Origin: Parabacteroides sp. PH5-46
Lineage (GTDB): Bacteria; Bacteroidota; Bacteroidia; Bacteroidales; Tannerellaceae
Reading direction: 5' to 3'
Assembly: GCF_029892785.1 (NCBI RefSeq)
Contig: NZ_JARXXA010000002.1
Coordinates: forward strand, 1 to 64,000
Length of the DNA stretch: 64,000 nt
In this document: positions 1 to 7,810 of the stretch, one piece after another
How the letters are laid out: each line of letters begins with the position of its first letter
Position numbering within the stretch: the stretch's first letter is position 1
Made by a program: the position numbers and the translations under genes
Notes under the pieces: generated by a model
Told to the model about the DNA's origin: nothing
Database searches by the model: none
Seen by the model: only the letters and a program-made list of their open reading frames with translations

Positions 1-2
1 CC

Positions 3-92
3 AATCAGGATGAGAATGAAGCGGAATACTTGCGTCAGCAAGCATTGAAAAAGAAAAAGAAGCCCGAAAATCGTAGGGGTATAAGAAGATAA
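3..92 (+). CDS. C-terminal tail of an upstream protein (partial), possibly a mobilisation protein
   Basis: An open frame enters from the left edge and ends in TAA at 90-92. It encodes about 29 residues with a very basic end: five consecutive lysines, then PENRRGIRR. No domain is visible. Relaxases of Bacteroidales mobilisable elements often end in lysine-rich tails and sit just upstream of a small membrane protein and an integrase, which is the order here. Assignment to a relaxase is therefore inferred from context only. Confidence 0.45.
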   Translation, partial: NQDENEAEYLRQQALKKKKKPENRRGIRR

Positions 93-126
93 AACGAGAA
101 AATAACAATAAAAAACAGAAAATAAT

Positions 127-672
127 ATGAGTAAATTAGTATCAAACGATGCTTTATGGGAAAAGCTATCAGAAATAGAAGGAACAATAAATCGGTATTT
201 AAAAGAACAAAAAGTACCTGTTCCGACACAAGAACTAACTGATATAAAATCCGAATTATCGGGAAATAAAGATGAAATTATCGGGAAATTGAAAAAATAT
301 ATTCAAGGGCTTGGAACACATTGTGATTCTCATTTCAAAACAATACACAGGCATCTTGAACAGTTAGAAAAAGATACAGAAGGGATATATAGAGTATTGG
401 CTTGTATAAACGCCATACAGCAAGAATCCAAAAAACAACAGGAAACAAAATCAGAACAGGATAGATACCACTTTAATTTCAAGTTTTTCAAGGTCAGAAA
501 ATCCTCTCTTGTGATTGCTGTACTTGGATTGTTGGTGTTTATCCTTACTCTTTTTTGCATGAAACAGCAGAACGATTATGCACTTTTATTAAATGAGAAT
601 TATAAACAAGAGACTCTCATACTGAAACCACATAAAGAGTTAGAGAAGGCTAAAAGAAAAACAATTGAATAA
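127..672 (+). CDS. Membrane-anchored coiled-coil protein of a mobilisable element
   Basis: The 181-residue protein has no export signal. Residues 1-110 are hydrophilic and rich in Lys, Glu and Gln with heptad-like spacing, consistent with coiled coil. One strong membrane helix lies at about 127-145, followed by a short charged tail, so the bulk is probably cytoplasmic. It lies 34 bases after the partial upstream gene and 13 bases before the integrase, so the three are probably co-transcribed. Small proteins with one membrane helix are common between relaxase and integrase genes in Bacteroidales integrative mobilisable elements, but I do not recognise a named family. Confidence 0.6.
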   Translation: MSKLVSNDALWEKLSEIEGTINRYLKEQKVPVPTQELTDIKSELSGNKDEIIGKLKKYIQGLGTHCDSHFKTIHRHLEQLEKDTEGIYRVLACINAIQQESKKQQETKSEQDRYHFNFKFFKVRKSSLVIAVLGLLVFILTLFCMKQQNDYALLLNENYKQETLILKPHKELEKAKRKTIE

Positions 673-685
673 ATAAGTAGAATAT

Positions 686-1876
686 ATGACATCGGTAAAA
701 ATTAAATTCAGAAAATCTACTATTGAACGTAAGGAAGGAGTACTTTATATTCAATTAATTCATAATCGTAGTACTAAGCTTATTACAACAAGGTTTCGTT
801 TGCAGTCTTTTGAGTGGGATAATCGTTCATCTACAGTAATAATAAACACCATAGACTCCGAAAGGATATCTTATTTACAAAACATAAAAGACGGATTAGA
901 ATCAGAAATCAAGCAGATTTATGATTTAATCTCCATACTTGAAAGGCGAGGCGACTATACTACTAAAGAGTTGCTTGAATACTATGTTAATAACTCTTTG
1001 AATGGTTACTTTTTTCCTTTCATAAAATATCAAATCAAGGAGTTAAAGTCTGAAAATCGAACCAAAACCGCATCAATATATGAAACGGCAAGGAGAAGTT
1101 TTTCCCGATTCCGGTATGGAGAAGATATCAGAATCGACAGAATTGACAGTGTATTGATTCAACGATATGAAACTTACCTAAAAAATAATGGTGTCTCACT
1201 GAATAGTATTTCGTGTTATATGCGAGCGTTGAGAGGAATTTACAATCAGGCGGTGCAAAAAGGTCTGACAATCTCAAAGAATCCTTTTAAAGATGTTTAC
1301 ACAGGTATAGAGAAGACAACTAAGAGAGCCGTAAATCAAGATATTATATCTAGGTTAATTAGGATTGATTTTTCAGAATATAGTCATTTGCAATTGGCAC
1401 GAGACCTTTTTATGTTTAGCTTTTATACACGAGGTATGTCCTTTGTGGATATGGCTAATCTCAAACAGAGTAATCTAAAAAATGGCTATCTTATTTATTC
1501 CCGAAGTAAAACTAAACAAGTTTTGACCATCAAAATAGAAAAATGTATTGAAGAAATAATAGAGCGATATAAGGAGGTTGTTCTTGATGATTATATTCTA
1601 CCTATATACAACCCACTAAACCGTGATTATAACAGTCATTTACGAACCTATAACAAACGTCTCAAACGAATTTCAGAACTACTAAATCTGGAAAAACCTT
1701 TGAGTTCATATGTCTCTCGACATTCTTGGGCAACGATAGCCTTGCGCAAAGGAATTTCTGTACAAGTTATAAGTGAAGGAATGGGGCATGAAAATGAAAA
1801 GACAACCCGAATATACTTAGCTTCTTTGGATCAATCTCTTATAGACGATGCGAATGCTCAGATAATTGCAATATAA
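686..1876 (+). CDS. Tyrosine recombinase / integrase
   Basis: This 396-residue site-specific recombinase has the usual Bacteroidetes layout: an N-terminal arm-binding domain (about 1-90), a SAM-like core-binding domain (about 100-200) and a C-terminal catalytic domain. Visible catalytic residues are R249 (FYTRGMSF), a lysine in SRSKTK, R345 in YVSRHSWAT, H368 in GMGHEN and nucleophile Y377 in RIYLA. The first His of the HxxR box is Tyr, which is common in this branch. The length is normal and the gene looks intact. It could excise and integrate the element whose mobilisation genes lie upstream, or act as an invertase on the inverted repeats immediately downstream (1894-1918 and 2245-2269). 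The sequence cannot decide between these roles. Confidence 0.93.
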   Translation: MTSVKIKFRKSTIERKEGVLYIQLIHNRSTKLITTRFRLQSFEWDNRSSTVIINTIDSERISYLQNIKDGLESEIKQIYDLISILERRGDYTTKELLEYYVNNSLNGYFFPFIKYQIKELKSENRTKTASIYETARRSFSRFRYGEDIRIDRIDSVLIQRYETYLKNNGVSLNSISCYMRALRGIYNQAVQKGLTISKNPFKDVYTGIEKTTKRAVNQDIISRLIRIDFSEYSHLQLARDLFMFSFYTRGMSFVDMANLKQSNLKNGYLIYSRSKTKQVLTIKIEKCIEEIIERYKEVVLDDYILPIYNPLNRDYNSHLRTYNKRLKRISELLNLEKPLSSYVSRHSWATIALRKGISVQVISEGMGHENEKTTRIYLASLDQSLIDDANAQIIAI

Positions 1877-1893
1877 AACACTGTCTAAAAAGA

Positions 1894-1918
1894 TACCACC
1901 TCTTACTTAGAGGTGGTA
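1894..1918. repeat. 25-bp near-palindrome, copy 1 (inverted repeat left)
   Basis: A perfect 10-bp stem (TACCACCTCT / AGAGGTGGTA) surrounds a 5-base loop, 18 bases after the integrase stop. It could end integrase transcription, although no clean T-run follows. Its reverse complement recurs at 2245-2269 with two mismatches, so the pair has the geometry of recombination sites in inverted orientation. Confidence 0.8.
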
Positions 1919-2244
1919 CCTCATTGATTTTTAATACGTGTGCGAAGATACAAAAGTATTTCTAATAAAGAAATAAGAACTGTTAAATTTTTAATATATT
2001 ACACAATCTTCTTGTGGTTTTCTTTAATATATCTGTATTTCAGCATGTTTAAAAGAATGTTCTAAAAAAATCTTACTGAAAACAATTTGATATAGATAAG
2101 CTGCTGGTTTTTAATGTTATCTAAAATAACCTTGTTGAATTCTGCTCTTTTGTTTGTAAAATTGTTCGAAAAACAATTACCACAAGCTGATCATAACTCC
2201 TAAACACCGTCGTATTCAGTATTATATATAAATTGTTGTTAGCG

Positions 2245-2269
2245 TACCACCTCTAAGTAAGAAGTAGTA
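2245..2269. repeat. 25-bp near-palindrome, copy 2 (inverted repeat right)
   Basis: TACCACCTCT, a 5-base centre AAGTA, then AGAAGTAGTA. Compared with the reverse complement of copy 1 it differs at two positions, both G to A, in the right half. It ends 82 bases before the first zinc-finger gene. Confidence 0.8.
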
Positions 2270-2351
2270 CCAAAGCGAATTAAAGCGAAACTAAGAAATA
2301 TGTAACATATAATTTGTCTGCATAAGGAGCGGACGTAAAACTAATATTAAA

Positions 2352-2708
2352 ATGAAAAGAATCTTAGCAATTTCAGTGATTTTAATTTCTATTGCAACAA
2401 TGGTGTATGCCTATCAAGTAACTTGTGGTAGATGCAATGGTAGTGGAACTGACCCTTTAACTTATCCGTGTTCGTATTGTAATCATGGGAAAGTAGAAAA
2501 GGTGGAATCTGTTAATTGCTCTCTTTGTAGTGGAAAAGGAGAAGTTCAAAATAGTAATGGGAATTACCAAAGATGCCCAAGTTGTCTAGGCGCAGGTAGT
2601 AAGAATATAACGGTGCAAGTGAATTGTAGTACTTGTAATGGTAGTGATTCAGAAAGACGCCAATGTCGTTCTTGTAACGGAGTTGGAAAGGTTGATGATG
2701 GAAAGTAA
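2352..2708 (+). CDS. Secreted DnaJ-type cysteine-rich zinc-finger protein
   Basis: The 118-residue product begins with a clear signal peptide (MKRILAISVILIS, ending near VYA at about residue 20). The mature part is almost entirely CxxC motifs, many followed by GxG as in the DnaJ central zinc-binding domain: CGRCNGSG, CSYCNHG, CSLCSGKG, CPSCLGAG, CSTCNGS and CRSCNGVG, six in all. There is no J domain. DnaJ-type domains bind two zinc ions and are normally cytoplasmic, so an exported version is unusual. It heads a run of related small genes and lies directly after the putative invertible segment. Metal binding or periplasmic redox/chaperone function is possible but unproven. Confidence 0.75.
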   Translation: MKRILAISVILISIATMVYAYQVTCGRCNGSGTDPLTYPCSYCNHGKVEKVESVNCSLCSGKGEVQNSNGNYQRCPSCLGAGSKNITVQVNCSTCNGSDSERRQCRSCNGVGKVDDGK

Positions 2709-2747
2709 TGACTCATTAAAACTAATCTCTTATAATATAAAAAACAA

Positions 2748-3020
2748 ATGAAAAAATGTTTTGATATGAGAAAAGCTAATAAAAAACTTGCGGTTTTATT
2801 ACCTATTATCACTCTTTTTATTTTTATTATTGCTGCTTTAGGTTGTGCAACAACTTCTCAAACGTCTAGTTCAAGATCATCGTCATCGTCCAATTCTTGC
2901 TCTGCTTGTAATGGTAAAGGCTATACGGAAACAATAATTCCAGGGAATAAAGAAACTGGAGCATTACCAAAAAGTATTAAAAAAACCTGCGCAGTATGTT
3001 TCGGTAAAGGTTATTTCTAA
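2748..3020 (+). CDS. Small lipoprotein with a CxxCxGxG zinc-finger pair
   Basis: The product is 90 residues from this start. An alternative ATG at 2766 gives a more typical signal sequence (MRKANKKLAV). A hydrophobic stretch ends in the lipobox AALGC, followed by a Ser/Thr-rich linker and two DnaJ-like knuckles, CSACNGKGY and CAVCFGKGY, separated by about 25 residues. This predicts an envelope lipoprotein displaying one zinc-binding unit. It is paralogous to the next gene: the stretch from the hydrophobic core through GCATTSQTS is nearly identical at protein and DNA level, indicating a recent local duplication. Function is unknown. Confidence 0.7.
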   Translation: MKKCFDMRKANKKLAVLLPIITLFIFIIAALGCATTSQTSSSRSSSSSNSCSACNGKGYTETIIPGNKETGALPKSIKKTCAVCFGKGYF

Positions 3021-3094
3021 AAGATTTTTCAATGGCTTTTTCTATATGTACATTTCTAAATTTAGCCTGTAAAAGGAGCAGGTGTGACTATTTT

Positions 3095-3370
3095 ATGATA
3101 AGCAAAAAAAAAATTATAGCGATATTCCCGATTGTAACATTTGCGATCTTCATTGTTGCTGCTTTAGGCTGTGCAACAACCTCTCAGACTTCTAGGAATA
3201 ATTATCCTTCGAGTCCTACTCCTTCAAGTTCTGCTCCTTCAACGTTAGAACCAACTCCATTTCCTGAAGTGGCATGTGAGACTTGTAAAGGGCGTAAAGG
3301 GTATTACCTATTTGATACGTGGAATACATGTAAACGCTGTAATGGAACAGGAAAAGAACCTGTACATTAA
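3095..3370 (+). CDS. Small lipoprotein with a CxxC zinc-finger pair (paralogue of the preceding gene)
   Basis: I chose the ATG at 3095 because it puts a signal peptide first (MISKKKIIAIFPIV) with a lipobox at AALGC. The frame is open from an ATG at 3032, but that adds a 21-residue Cys-containing leader unlike a signal sequence. A GGAG lies upstream at about 3074-3077. After the lipobox comes GCATTSQTS, shared with the preceding gene, then a Pro/Ser linker and two knuckles, CETCKGRKG and CKRCNGTGK. The linker has diverged while signal and knuckles are conserved, consistent with duplication. Probably outer-membrane or periplasmic; function unknown. Confidence 0.68.
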   Translation: MISKKKIIAIFPIVTFAIFIVAALGCATTSQTSRNNYPSSPTPSSSAPSTLEPTPFPEVACETCKGRKGYYLFDTWNTCKRCNGTGKEPVH

Positions 3371-3390
3371 AAGCAGAATATAAGTAACTA

Positions 3391-3819
3391 ATGAGTAAGT
3401 CAAGTCGATTAATAAGATATGAACCTATATTTGCAATTATTCTTTTTTTGATAGGTTGCCTTATCTATCTTACTTGCAGGCAAGACATCTTACTCTTTAC
3501 CTATCTTGGGGATAGCGTATTTTTAAAAAAAATCAATATCTCCATTTTTTATGATGGAAATCCATTAATATATTTTTTTTTATTTTGTTTTCCAGATTTT
3601 TTGTGGTATTTAGCATTACTAATAATTCAATTTGCTTTTTATAAAACAGGAATCGTTGGCAAGATAATTTTTTATGTAGCAATAATACTTCCTTTTATTC
3701 TTGAGATAATGCAATTGCATGATATAATTAGTGGGACTTATGATATTTTTGATATCATAACCTATATTGTAACATTCTTATTATGGCTGAGTTATTATTT
3801 TAAGTTTAGAAACCGATGA
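3391..3819 (+). CDS. Small integral membrane protein, possibly VanZ-like
   Basis: This 142-residue protein has four predicted membrane helices, at about 12-29, 58-80, 88-106 and 121-137. The segment LEIMQLHDIISGTYDIFDII resembles the E-x-x-Q ... G-T-x-D-x-x-D pattern of VanZ-like proteins, but the match is short, so the family is only a suggestion. It starts 20 bases after the zinc-finger lipoprotein gene on the same strand and is probably the last gene of that operon. The DNA has long A and T runs, more AT-rich than the central region of the window. Confidence 0.6.
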   Translation: MSKSSRLIRYEPIFAIILFLIGCLIYLTCRQDILLFTYLGDSVFLKKINISIFYDGNPLIYFFLFCFPDFLWYLALLIIQFAFYKTGIVGKIIFYVAIILPFILEIMQLHDIISGTYDIFDIITYIVTFLLWLSYYFKFRNR

Positions 3820-3919
3820 ATGCTCATTAATCTAATCGAAGTTACGATAACAATAAATAGAGATGAAATTTTACAATAGAATATCCGAAATAGCTAGCGT
3901 CTGTGAAGTGTTTTTGTTA

Positions 3920-3971
3920 TTCCACCAATAGACTCACCATGTTTCAAAGTAGCAAGATTCTATTAGTGGAA
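3920..3971 (+). other. Inverted repeat in the leader of the next gene
   Basis: TTCCACCAATAG (3920-3931) and CTATTAGTGGAA (3960-3971) pair with one mismatch around a 28-base loop. It lies between the membrane-protein gene and the 4046 gene and could be a weak terminator or a structured leader. The rest of 3820-4045 holds nothing I recognise. Confidence 0.4.
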
Positions 3972-4045
3972 CAGTTGATTTTTGGAATAGATGCTATATC
4001 TATTGATGATTTAAAGTTGTGCCCGACACAAATTAGGGACAAATA

Positions 4046-4645
4046 ATGAAAAAGAATATATTTATACACATCGTTAGTGCTATTTTTATCATGACAGTTT
4101 GTAATGGGAATATCTACGGACAAACTAAAGTTATTGGTTCAGCTTCAGCAACATTTAATGTAACTACAAGGAATGTCAGTCAAAGTATTACAGGCGAAAA
4201 TGTTCAGACCAATGCAAAAGCCGCACTAATTCAAGAAGCAACAAAAAAATTTCCTAATGCGACTGATGTAATAAACATTAATGTTGCAAGACAAAGTTCT
4301 GAAACATGGATGGACGGATACACGGCTGTTTTGTCTGTAGAGTATGTTGCAACTGGGCAAGTTATTGGTTATCCAAATAACACCAGTACCAGCACTTCAA
4401 CACCACTTTGGTTACTCGGAAATTGGTTTGAAACAGAAACTGGCAAATTGGTTTTTGGAACTTCTGATACTGGTCAAATAGTATGGAACAATGGGTTGAT
4501 AGGCAATATTACAAGTATTGAAGGGAACATTGTTGAAGTGAAATATTCAAATGGTAACATCGCTTCGATTACCAAAGTTAATGACAACTTTATCAGATAT
4601 GAAGGTCTTACTTCAGGTAGTAAGTGGACTGCAATGAAAAAGTAA
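4046..4645 (+). CDS. Secreted protein of unknown function
   Basis: The 199-residue protein has a signal peptide ending near NIYGQ (about residue 26). Residues 27-105 form a Thr/Ser/Asn-rich domain with an alanine helix (TNAKAALIQEATKKF) followed by beta strands, resembling small periplasmic heavy-metal- or lipid-handling folds only in outline. A Thr/Ser/Pro linker at about 112-122 leads to a second domain of short beta strands with repeated Gly-Asn turns. There is no lipobox. It has its own 226-base upstream region, so it may be transcribed separately from the zinc-finger genes. I do not recognise a family. Confidence 0.6.
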   Translation: MKKNIFIHIVSAIFIMTVCNGNIYGQTKVIGSASATFNVTTRNVSQSITGENVQTNAKAALIQEATKKFPNATDVININVARQSSETWMDGYTAVLSVEYVATGQVIGYPNNTSTSTSTPLWLLGNWFETETGKLVFGTSDTGQIVWNNGLIGNITSIEGNIVEVKYSNGNIASITKVNDNFIRYEGLTSGSKWTAMKK

Positions 4646-4899
4646 TCTATTTTTACAGATTTAGTATAACATAGAGATGGTGTTTAACTACTGTGAAAAG
4701 TGAAAACACTACAGCTAAAAAGCGATTTTCTGTAATATAGGGTGTTAGCCCATGAAAAGTGCTTTAAGAGTTTGAAAGTGAGTTGTCTGTACAAACATTT
4801 CTGTGCCCAGTACTACAGCAAGTCGTCGAAACGTTATCGGCAAGCAGGCAGACAGTACAAATGAATTCAAAATACAATTGTCATAAGGCTATTCAGTAA

Positions 4900-5088
4900 A
4901 TACCTAAAAATCGCATGAATTTTAATTTAGTCATGCAATACTTTTATGATTTCGGCTATTTTCCCCTCTTATTTCTCTGATTTTGTAACCATCTATATCC
5001 TCTTTTGATCATTTCATGATATTTTTCTTAGTTTTCGGCATATCTATGGTTTCCTGACTAAATTTTTAAAAGCCAAGTTTTTAGGTAT
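4900..5088. repeat. MITE-like element with 34-bp imperfect terminal inverted repeats
   Basis: The left end 4900-4933 and the reverse complement of 5055-5088 align without gaps. The outer 11 bases (ATACCTAAAAA) and the inner 10 bases (AATTTAGTCA) are identical, with a diverged 13-base middle. The 121-base interior has no gene. The outermost bases could be read as TA target duplications flanking CCTAAAAA ends. It is too short to encode a transposase, so a MITE or a collapsed insertion-sequence remnant is likely. Confidence 0.5.
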
Positions 5089-5533
5089 ACTATGCTATAT
5101 TTTTAATCGGCTTCCTTTCCATCTTTCGTATTATTCTTACTACATTGGCCGTGTGTATACTGAAGAAAAAACAAAGAATTTTTGCTTCTTTTGTACGTAC
5201 TTCGACTTTCCTAAGCGCATAAAACTTTTTCTCTGTCCCAGAACTACCTTCCTTCTGAGTAGCTCTTTCTTTAGAGAGAATGGTTCTCATCATTTTATTT
5301 TGTTCTTTATCTTTTTCCGCTCACCCTTTTCTGAAAAACTCGTAGTAATCTTACATGAAGAGCAAAAGAATTGAAATCTCAAGCAGATAACAACGAAACG
5401 GAATAAGCACCCAACCATGCCAGTAACTATGCAGATTAAAAAGTATGTCTGATTCTGATTTGTTTAGGCAAACAAGCACAAGACCAAACTATAAGTTTAG
5501 AATTATATAAATATTTCAACTTTGAGGCTTAAC

Positions 5534-5557
5534 TTTTAGCCAAAAGCACTATCTTTG
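5534..5557 (+). promoter_or_regulatory. Promoter and possible operator of the abiE pair
   Basis: TATCTTTG at 5550-5557 matches the Bacteroidetes -7 consensus TAnnTTTG and would start transcription about 20-25 bases before the AbiEi ATG. The imperfect inverted repeat CTTTT-AGC-CAAAAG lies immediately upstream (from about 5534). AbiEi antitoxins repress their own operon through upstream inverted repeats, so this is a plausible operator. I see no clear -33 box. Confidence 0.5.
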
Positions 5558-5586
5558 TGGTTGAGTTTAGATTGTAGATATATATC

Positions 5587-6354
5587 ATGGGTATAGAAAA
5601 AAGAAATAAAATCAACCAGCTATTGCAAAAGAGCAATCCGGGAGGGCTGTATTTCTCTTCATGGCTAAAGGAAAACGGATATTCCGATCAGCTTGTGAAG
5701 AAATACAGAGATTCCGGTTGGTTATCCTCATTGTCCAAAGGGGTAATGTACCGCACAGGAGATAAGTTGAACTCTTTTTCTGTTTTAGAAAGCTATAACG
5801 GGCAGTTGAATAAGAATTGCCATATTGCAGCTCATTCTGCATTGGAACTTTCGGGTTTCAATCATTATGTTCCGATGGGGAAACCTTTGCTTGTCGTATC
5901 ACATTCAGTTAAAGAACCTATCCCTTTATGGATGAAGAGTGAAGAATTTGATCGTACTTTGAAATTCTTCTCTACAGAAACATTCTTAAAGCCACAACGA
6001 ACCTCTTTCAATTTAGATTATCCTCACTTGCCAACTTCCGTTCCTGAACAAGCTTTTCTTGAGTGCTTGTTATTGGCTCCTAAGCAATATACATATATGG
6101 ATTTGTACTATATAATGGAGCAGCTAACAACACTTCGTCCTGATATAATGCAGGACTTATTAGAGAACACAGATAATCTGAAGGTAAAACGAATGTTTCT
6201 ATATATGGCAGAAAAAGCGGGTCATTATTGGTTTGATTCGCTTGATACGAACAAGATAAAATTAGGTACCTCAAAGCTTCAGTTAGTTGAAAATGGAACT
6301 TATATATCTAAGTACAAGATAACCGTACCTAAAGAACTATACGAATATGAATGA
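5587..6354 (+). CDS. abiEi: AbiEi-family antitoxin of a type IV toxin-antitoxin system
   Basis: The 255-residue protein matches the AbiEi layout. An N-terminal winged-helix DNA-binding domain (about 1-60, including GGLYFSSWLKENGYSDQLVKKYRDSGWLS in pieces) is followed by a wing ending in KGVMYRTG. A larger C-terminal domain carries the HIAAHSALELSGF motif at about 79-91 and a PEQAFLECL segment further on. In this family the antitoxin does not bind the toxin directly; it counteracts the nucleotidyltransferase and represses the operon. The stop codon overlaps the start of the toxin gene by 8 bases, which ties the two together translationally. Such pairs can act in phage abortive infection and in stabilising mobile DNA. 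Confidence 0.88.
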   Translation: MGIEKRNKINQLLQKSNPGGLYFSSWLKENGYSDQLVKKYRDSGWLSSLSKGVMYRTGDKLNSFSVLESYNGQLNKNCHIAAHSALELSGFNHYVPMGKPLLVVSHSVKEPIPLWMKSEEFDRTLKFFSTETFLKPQRTSFNLDYPHLPTSVPEQAFLECLLLAPKQYTYMDLYYIMEQLTTLRPDIMQDLLENTDNLKVKRMFLYMAEKAGHYWFDSLDTNKIKLGTSKLQLVENGTYISKYKITVPKELYEYE

Positions 6355-7252
6355 ATTATACAAAAGGCAAGTGGCACTTCTGATAAGAATAATGCCTTCT
6401 GTTTATAGGATAAAAGATTTTGCAGTACATGGAGGTACGGCTATTAACTTGTTCCACAAAAATATGCCTCGTTATTCTGTTGATATAGACATAACCTATA
6501 TCCCAATTAAAGGGCGAGAGGAAAGCCTAAAGGCAATTAATGTTCACCTTATTGAGCTAAAGCAAATGATTGAAAAAACAATTCCGGGGATTCGGATTAC
6601 TCATAAACCCGATGTTTGGAAATTGCTCTGTATAAAGGATGGTGCTACTGTTAAGATTGAGGTCAATGGGACTAAAAGAGGTCTTATTGGAGAGACAGAA
6701 GATAAAGACCTTTGCGCCAAAGCTCAAACGGAATTTAATATGGGGTGTAAAGCTCGAATAGTTTCATTTTCTCAATTGTATGGAGGAAAGATCTCTGCCG
6801 CATTGAGTCGTCAGCATCCACGTGATTTATTCGACTGTAAATACATGCCTCTTGATTCGTTAGAGAAAGTGAAAGATGGATTAATTTTCTGTCTTTTAGG
6901 GAGTGATAAGCCTATTTTAGAATCATTACAGCCAAATGCTATTAATCAAACGGATGCATTGAAGAACCAATTTGAAGGAATGACTGATATACCATTCTCA
7001 TACGAGGAATACGAGGCTACCCGTAAAGAGTTGATTGAAAGGATCAATTATGGATGGACAAAGGAGGATAAGGAGTTTCTTTTATCCTTTGAAAAAGGTG
7101 AGCCGGAATGGGATAAATGCTCTGCCGGAGACTTGAGTAAATATCCTTCGGTTAAATGGAAGTTACAGAATATACGGAAACTGAAAGAAAATAATCCGGA
7201 GAAGTTTGATGCAGGAATAGAAAAACTGAGGGAGTTTATTTTTAATCCCTGA
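6347..7252 (+). CDS. abiEii: AbiEii/AbiGii-family nucleotidyltransferase toxin
   Basis: The 301-residue protein has the DNA polymerase beta-type nucleotidyltransferase signature of AbiEii toxins: VHGGTAINLF at 27-36, followed by YSVDIDITY at 43-51, with D46 and D48 as the metal-binding pair, and a later acidic strand (VKIEVNG). A helical C-terminal domain follows. AbiEii-type toxins transfer nucleotides to target RNAs, tRNA in the studied members, and stop growth. The length is normal and no frameshift is seen, so the toxin is probably active. The gene overlaps the antitoxin gene by 8 bases. Its location in an AT-rich island with integrase and repeats suggests arrival by horizontal transfer. 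Confidence 0.9.
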   Translation: MNELYKRQVALLIRIMPSVYRIKDFAVHGGTAINLFHKNMPRYSVDIDITYIPIKGREESLKAINVHLIELKQMIEKTIPGIRITHKPDVWKLLCIKDGATVKIEVNGTKRGLIGETEDKDLCAKAQTEFNMGCKARIVSFSQLYGGKISAALSRQHPRDLFDCKYMPLDSLEKVKDGLIFCLLGSDKPILESLQPNAINQTDALKNQFEGMTDIPFSYEEYEATRKELIERINYGWTKEDKEFLLSFEKGEPEWDKCSAGDLSKYPSVKWKLQNIRKLKENNPEKFDAGIEKLREFIFNP

Positions 7253-7315
7253 ACTATACTAATAGTATAGATGTATGCATAATTATAAAGAAAATAGTGA
7301 TGCCTTATTTTAATT

Positions 7316-7708
7316 CTAAAACTCTATTGAGTCCCCAGTTTTTAGTTCGATTGCTTTGTTTTCATCAAATAAAAAAATGTAAGAATCATCAATAGAAGCA
7401 TATTCTTCACCTCTTTGCGAAAAATGTGGTAGGCAAAGCTGAATAATCCTTTTAGATGCATTTACCGATAACTCATTTCGAACTCTTTTTATTTGCTCAA
7501 TGGATAGTTTTTTTGATGTAGAAAAACGGATTGCACTACGCGTCTCTTCTACAATTTTACATTCTATTCCATCTATTTCAAGCCTACTTACTTCTGAGAT
7601 AGCTATAGATTCTACATCTTGAATGCTATTCTTCTTTATTTTTTCTGACTTATTGCTTGTACATGAAATCATTAGTAATAATATGGCTATCAAAACTATC
7701 TTATTCAT
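7316..7708 (-). CDS. Small lipoprotein of unknown function
   Basis: The 130-residue product has a short signal sequence with lipobox LMISC (Cys at about 16), then a Lys/Ser-rich linker and a mixed alpha/beta domain of about 90 residues. It is convergent with the AbiEii gene (64-base gap), and its 5' side faces the possible small-RNA locus at 7811. No catalytic motif or family is recognised. The signal sequence and regular secondary-structure pattern support a real gene. Confidence 0.6.
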   Translation of the reverse strand: MNKIVLIAILLLMISCTSNKSEKIKKNSIQDVESIAISEVSRLEIDGIECKIVEETRSAIRFSTSKKLSIEQIKRVRNELSVNASKRIIQLCLPHFSQRGEEYASIDDSYIFLFDENKAIELKTGDSIEF

Positions 7709-7810
7709 ATTATTTTAATAAAAGTGAGTCCGAAATATAAGGAAAATTTTGAAAGTTAGAAATATAGGACAATAATTACTCCAATAAAGTGATAATATAA
7801 TCCATTTCTC

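Larger units (their letters stand above)
1894..2269. other. Candidate invertible segment between integrase and zinc-finger genes
   Basis: This gene-free, AT-rich stretch is bounded by oppositely oriented copies of a 25-bp near-palindrome. A tyrosine recombinase gene ends 18 bases to the left and an operon of small exported proteins begins 83 bases to the right. Just inside the left repeat, the minus strand carries TATCTTCG (1943-1950), which resembles the Bacteroidetes -7 box, but I see no good -33 box. In the present orientation this promoter would read leftward; inversion would point it at the 2352 gene. The layout resembles invertible promoters of Bacteroides, but inversion is inferred. 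Confidence 0.35.
4646..5586. other. 941-base region without a convincing gene
   Basis: The region contains the MITE-like repeat at 4900-5088 and the abiE promoter near 5550. A short open frame at 4736-4858 encodes basic, Cys-rich sequence with no start codon upstream of its first stop and could be a gene relic. Two overlapping opposite-strand frames at 5090-5374 encode low-complexity Phe/Lys-rich peptides and look fortuitous. The mosaic suggests old insertions. Confidence 0.45.

Noticed and set aside
5090-5374. Overlapping small frames on both strands
   Set aside because: Low-complexity Phe/Lys-rich products, opposite-strand overlap and no promoter or homology signal; possibly a transposon relic but not a gene I can support.
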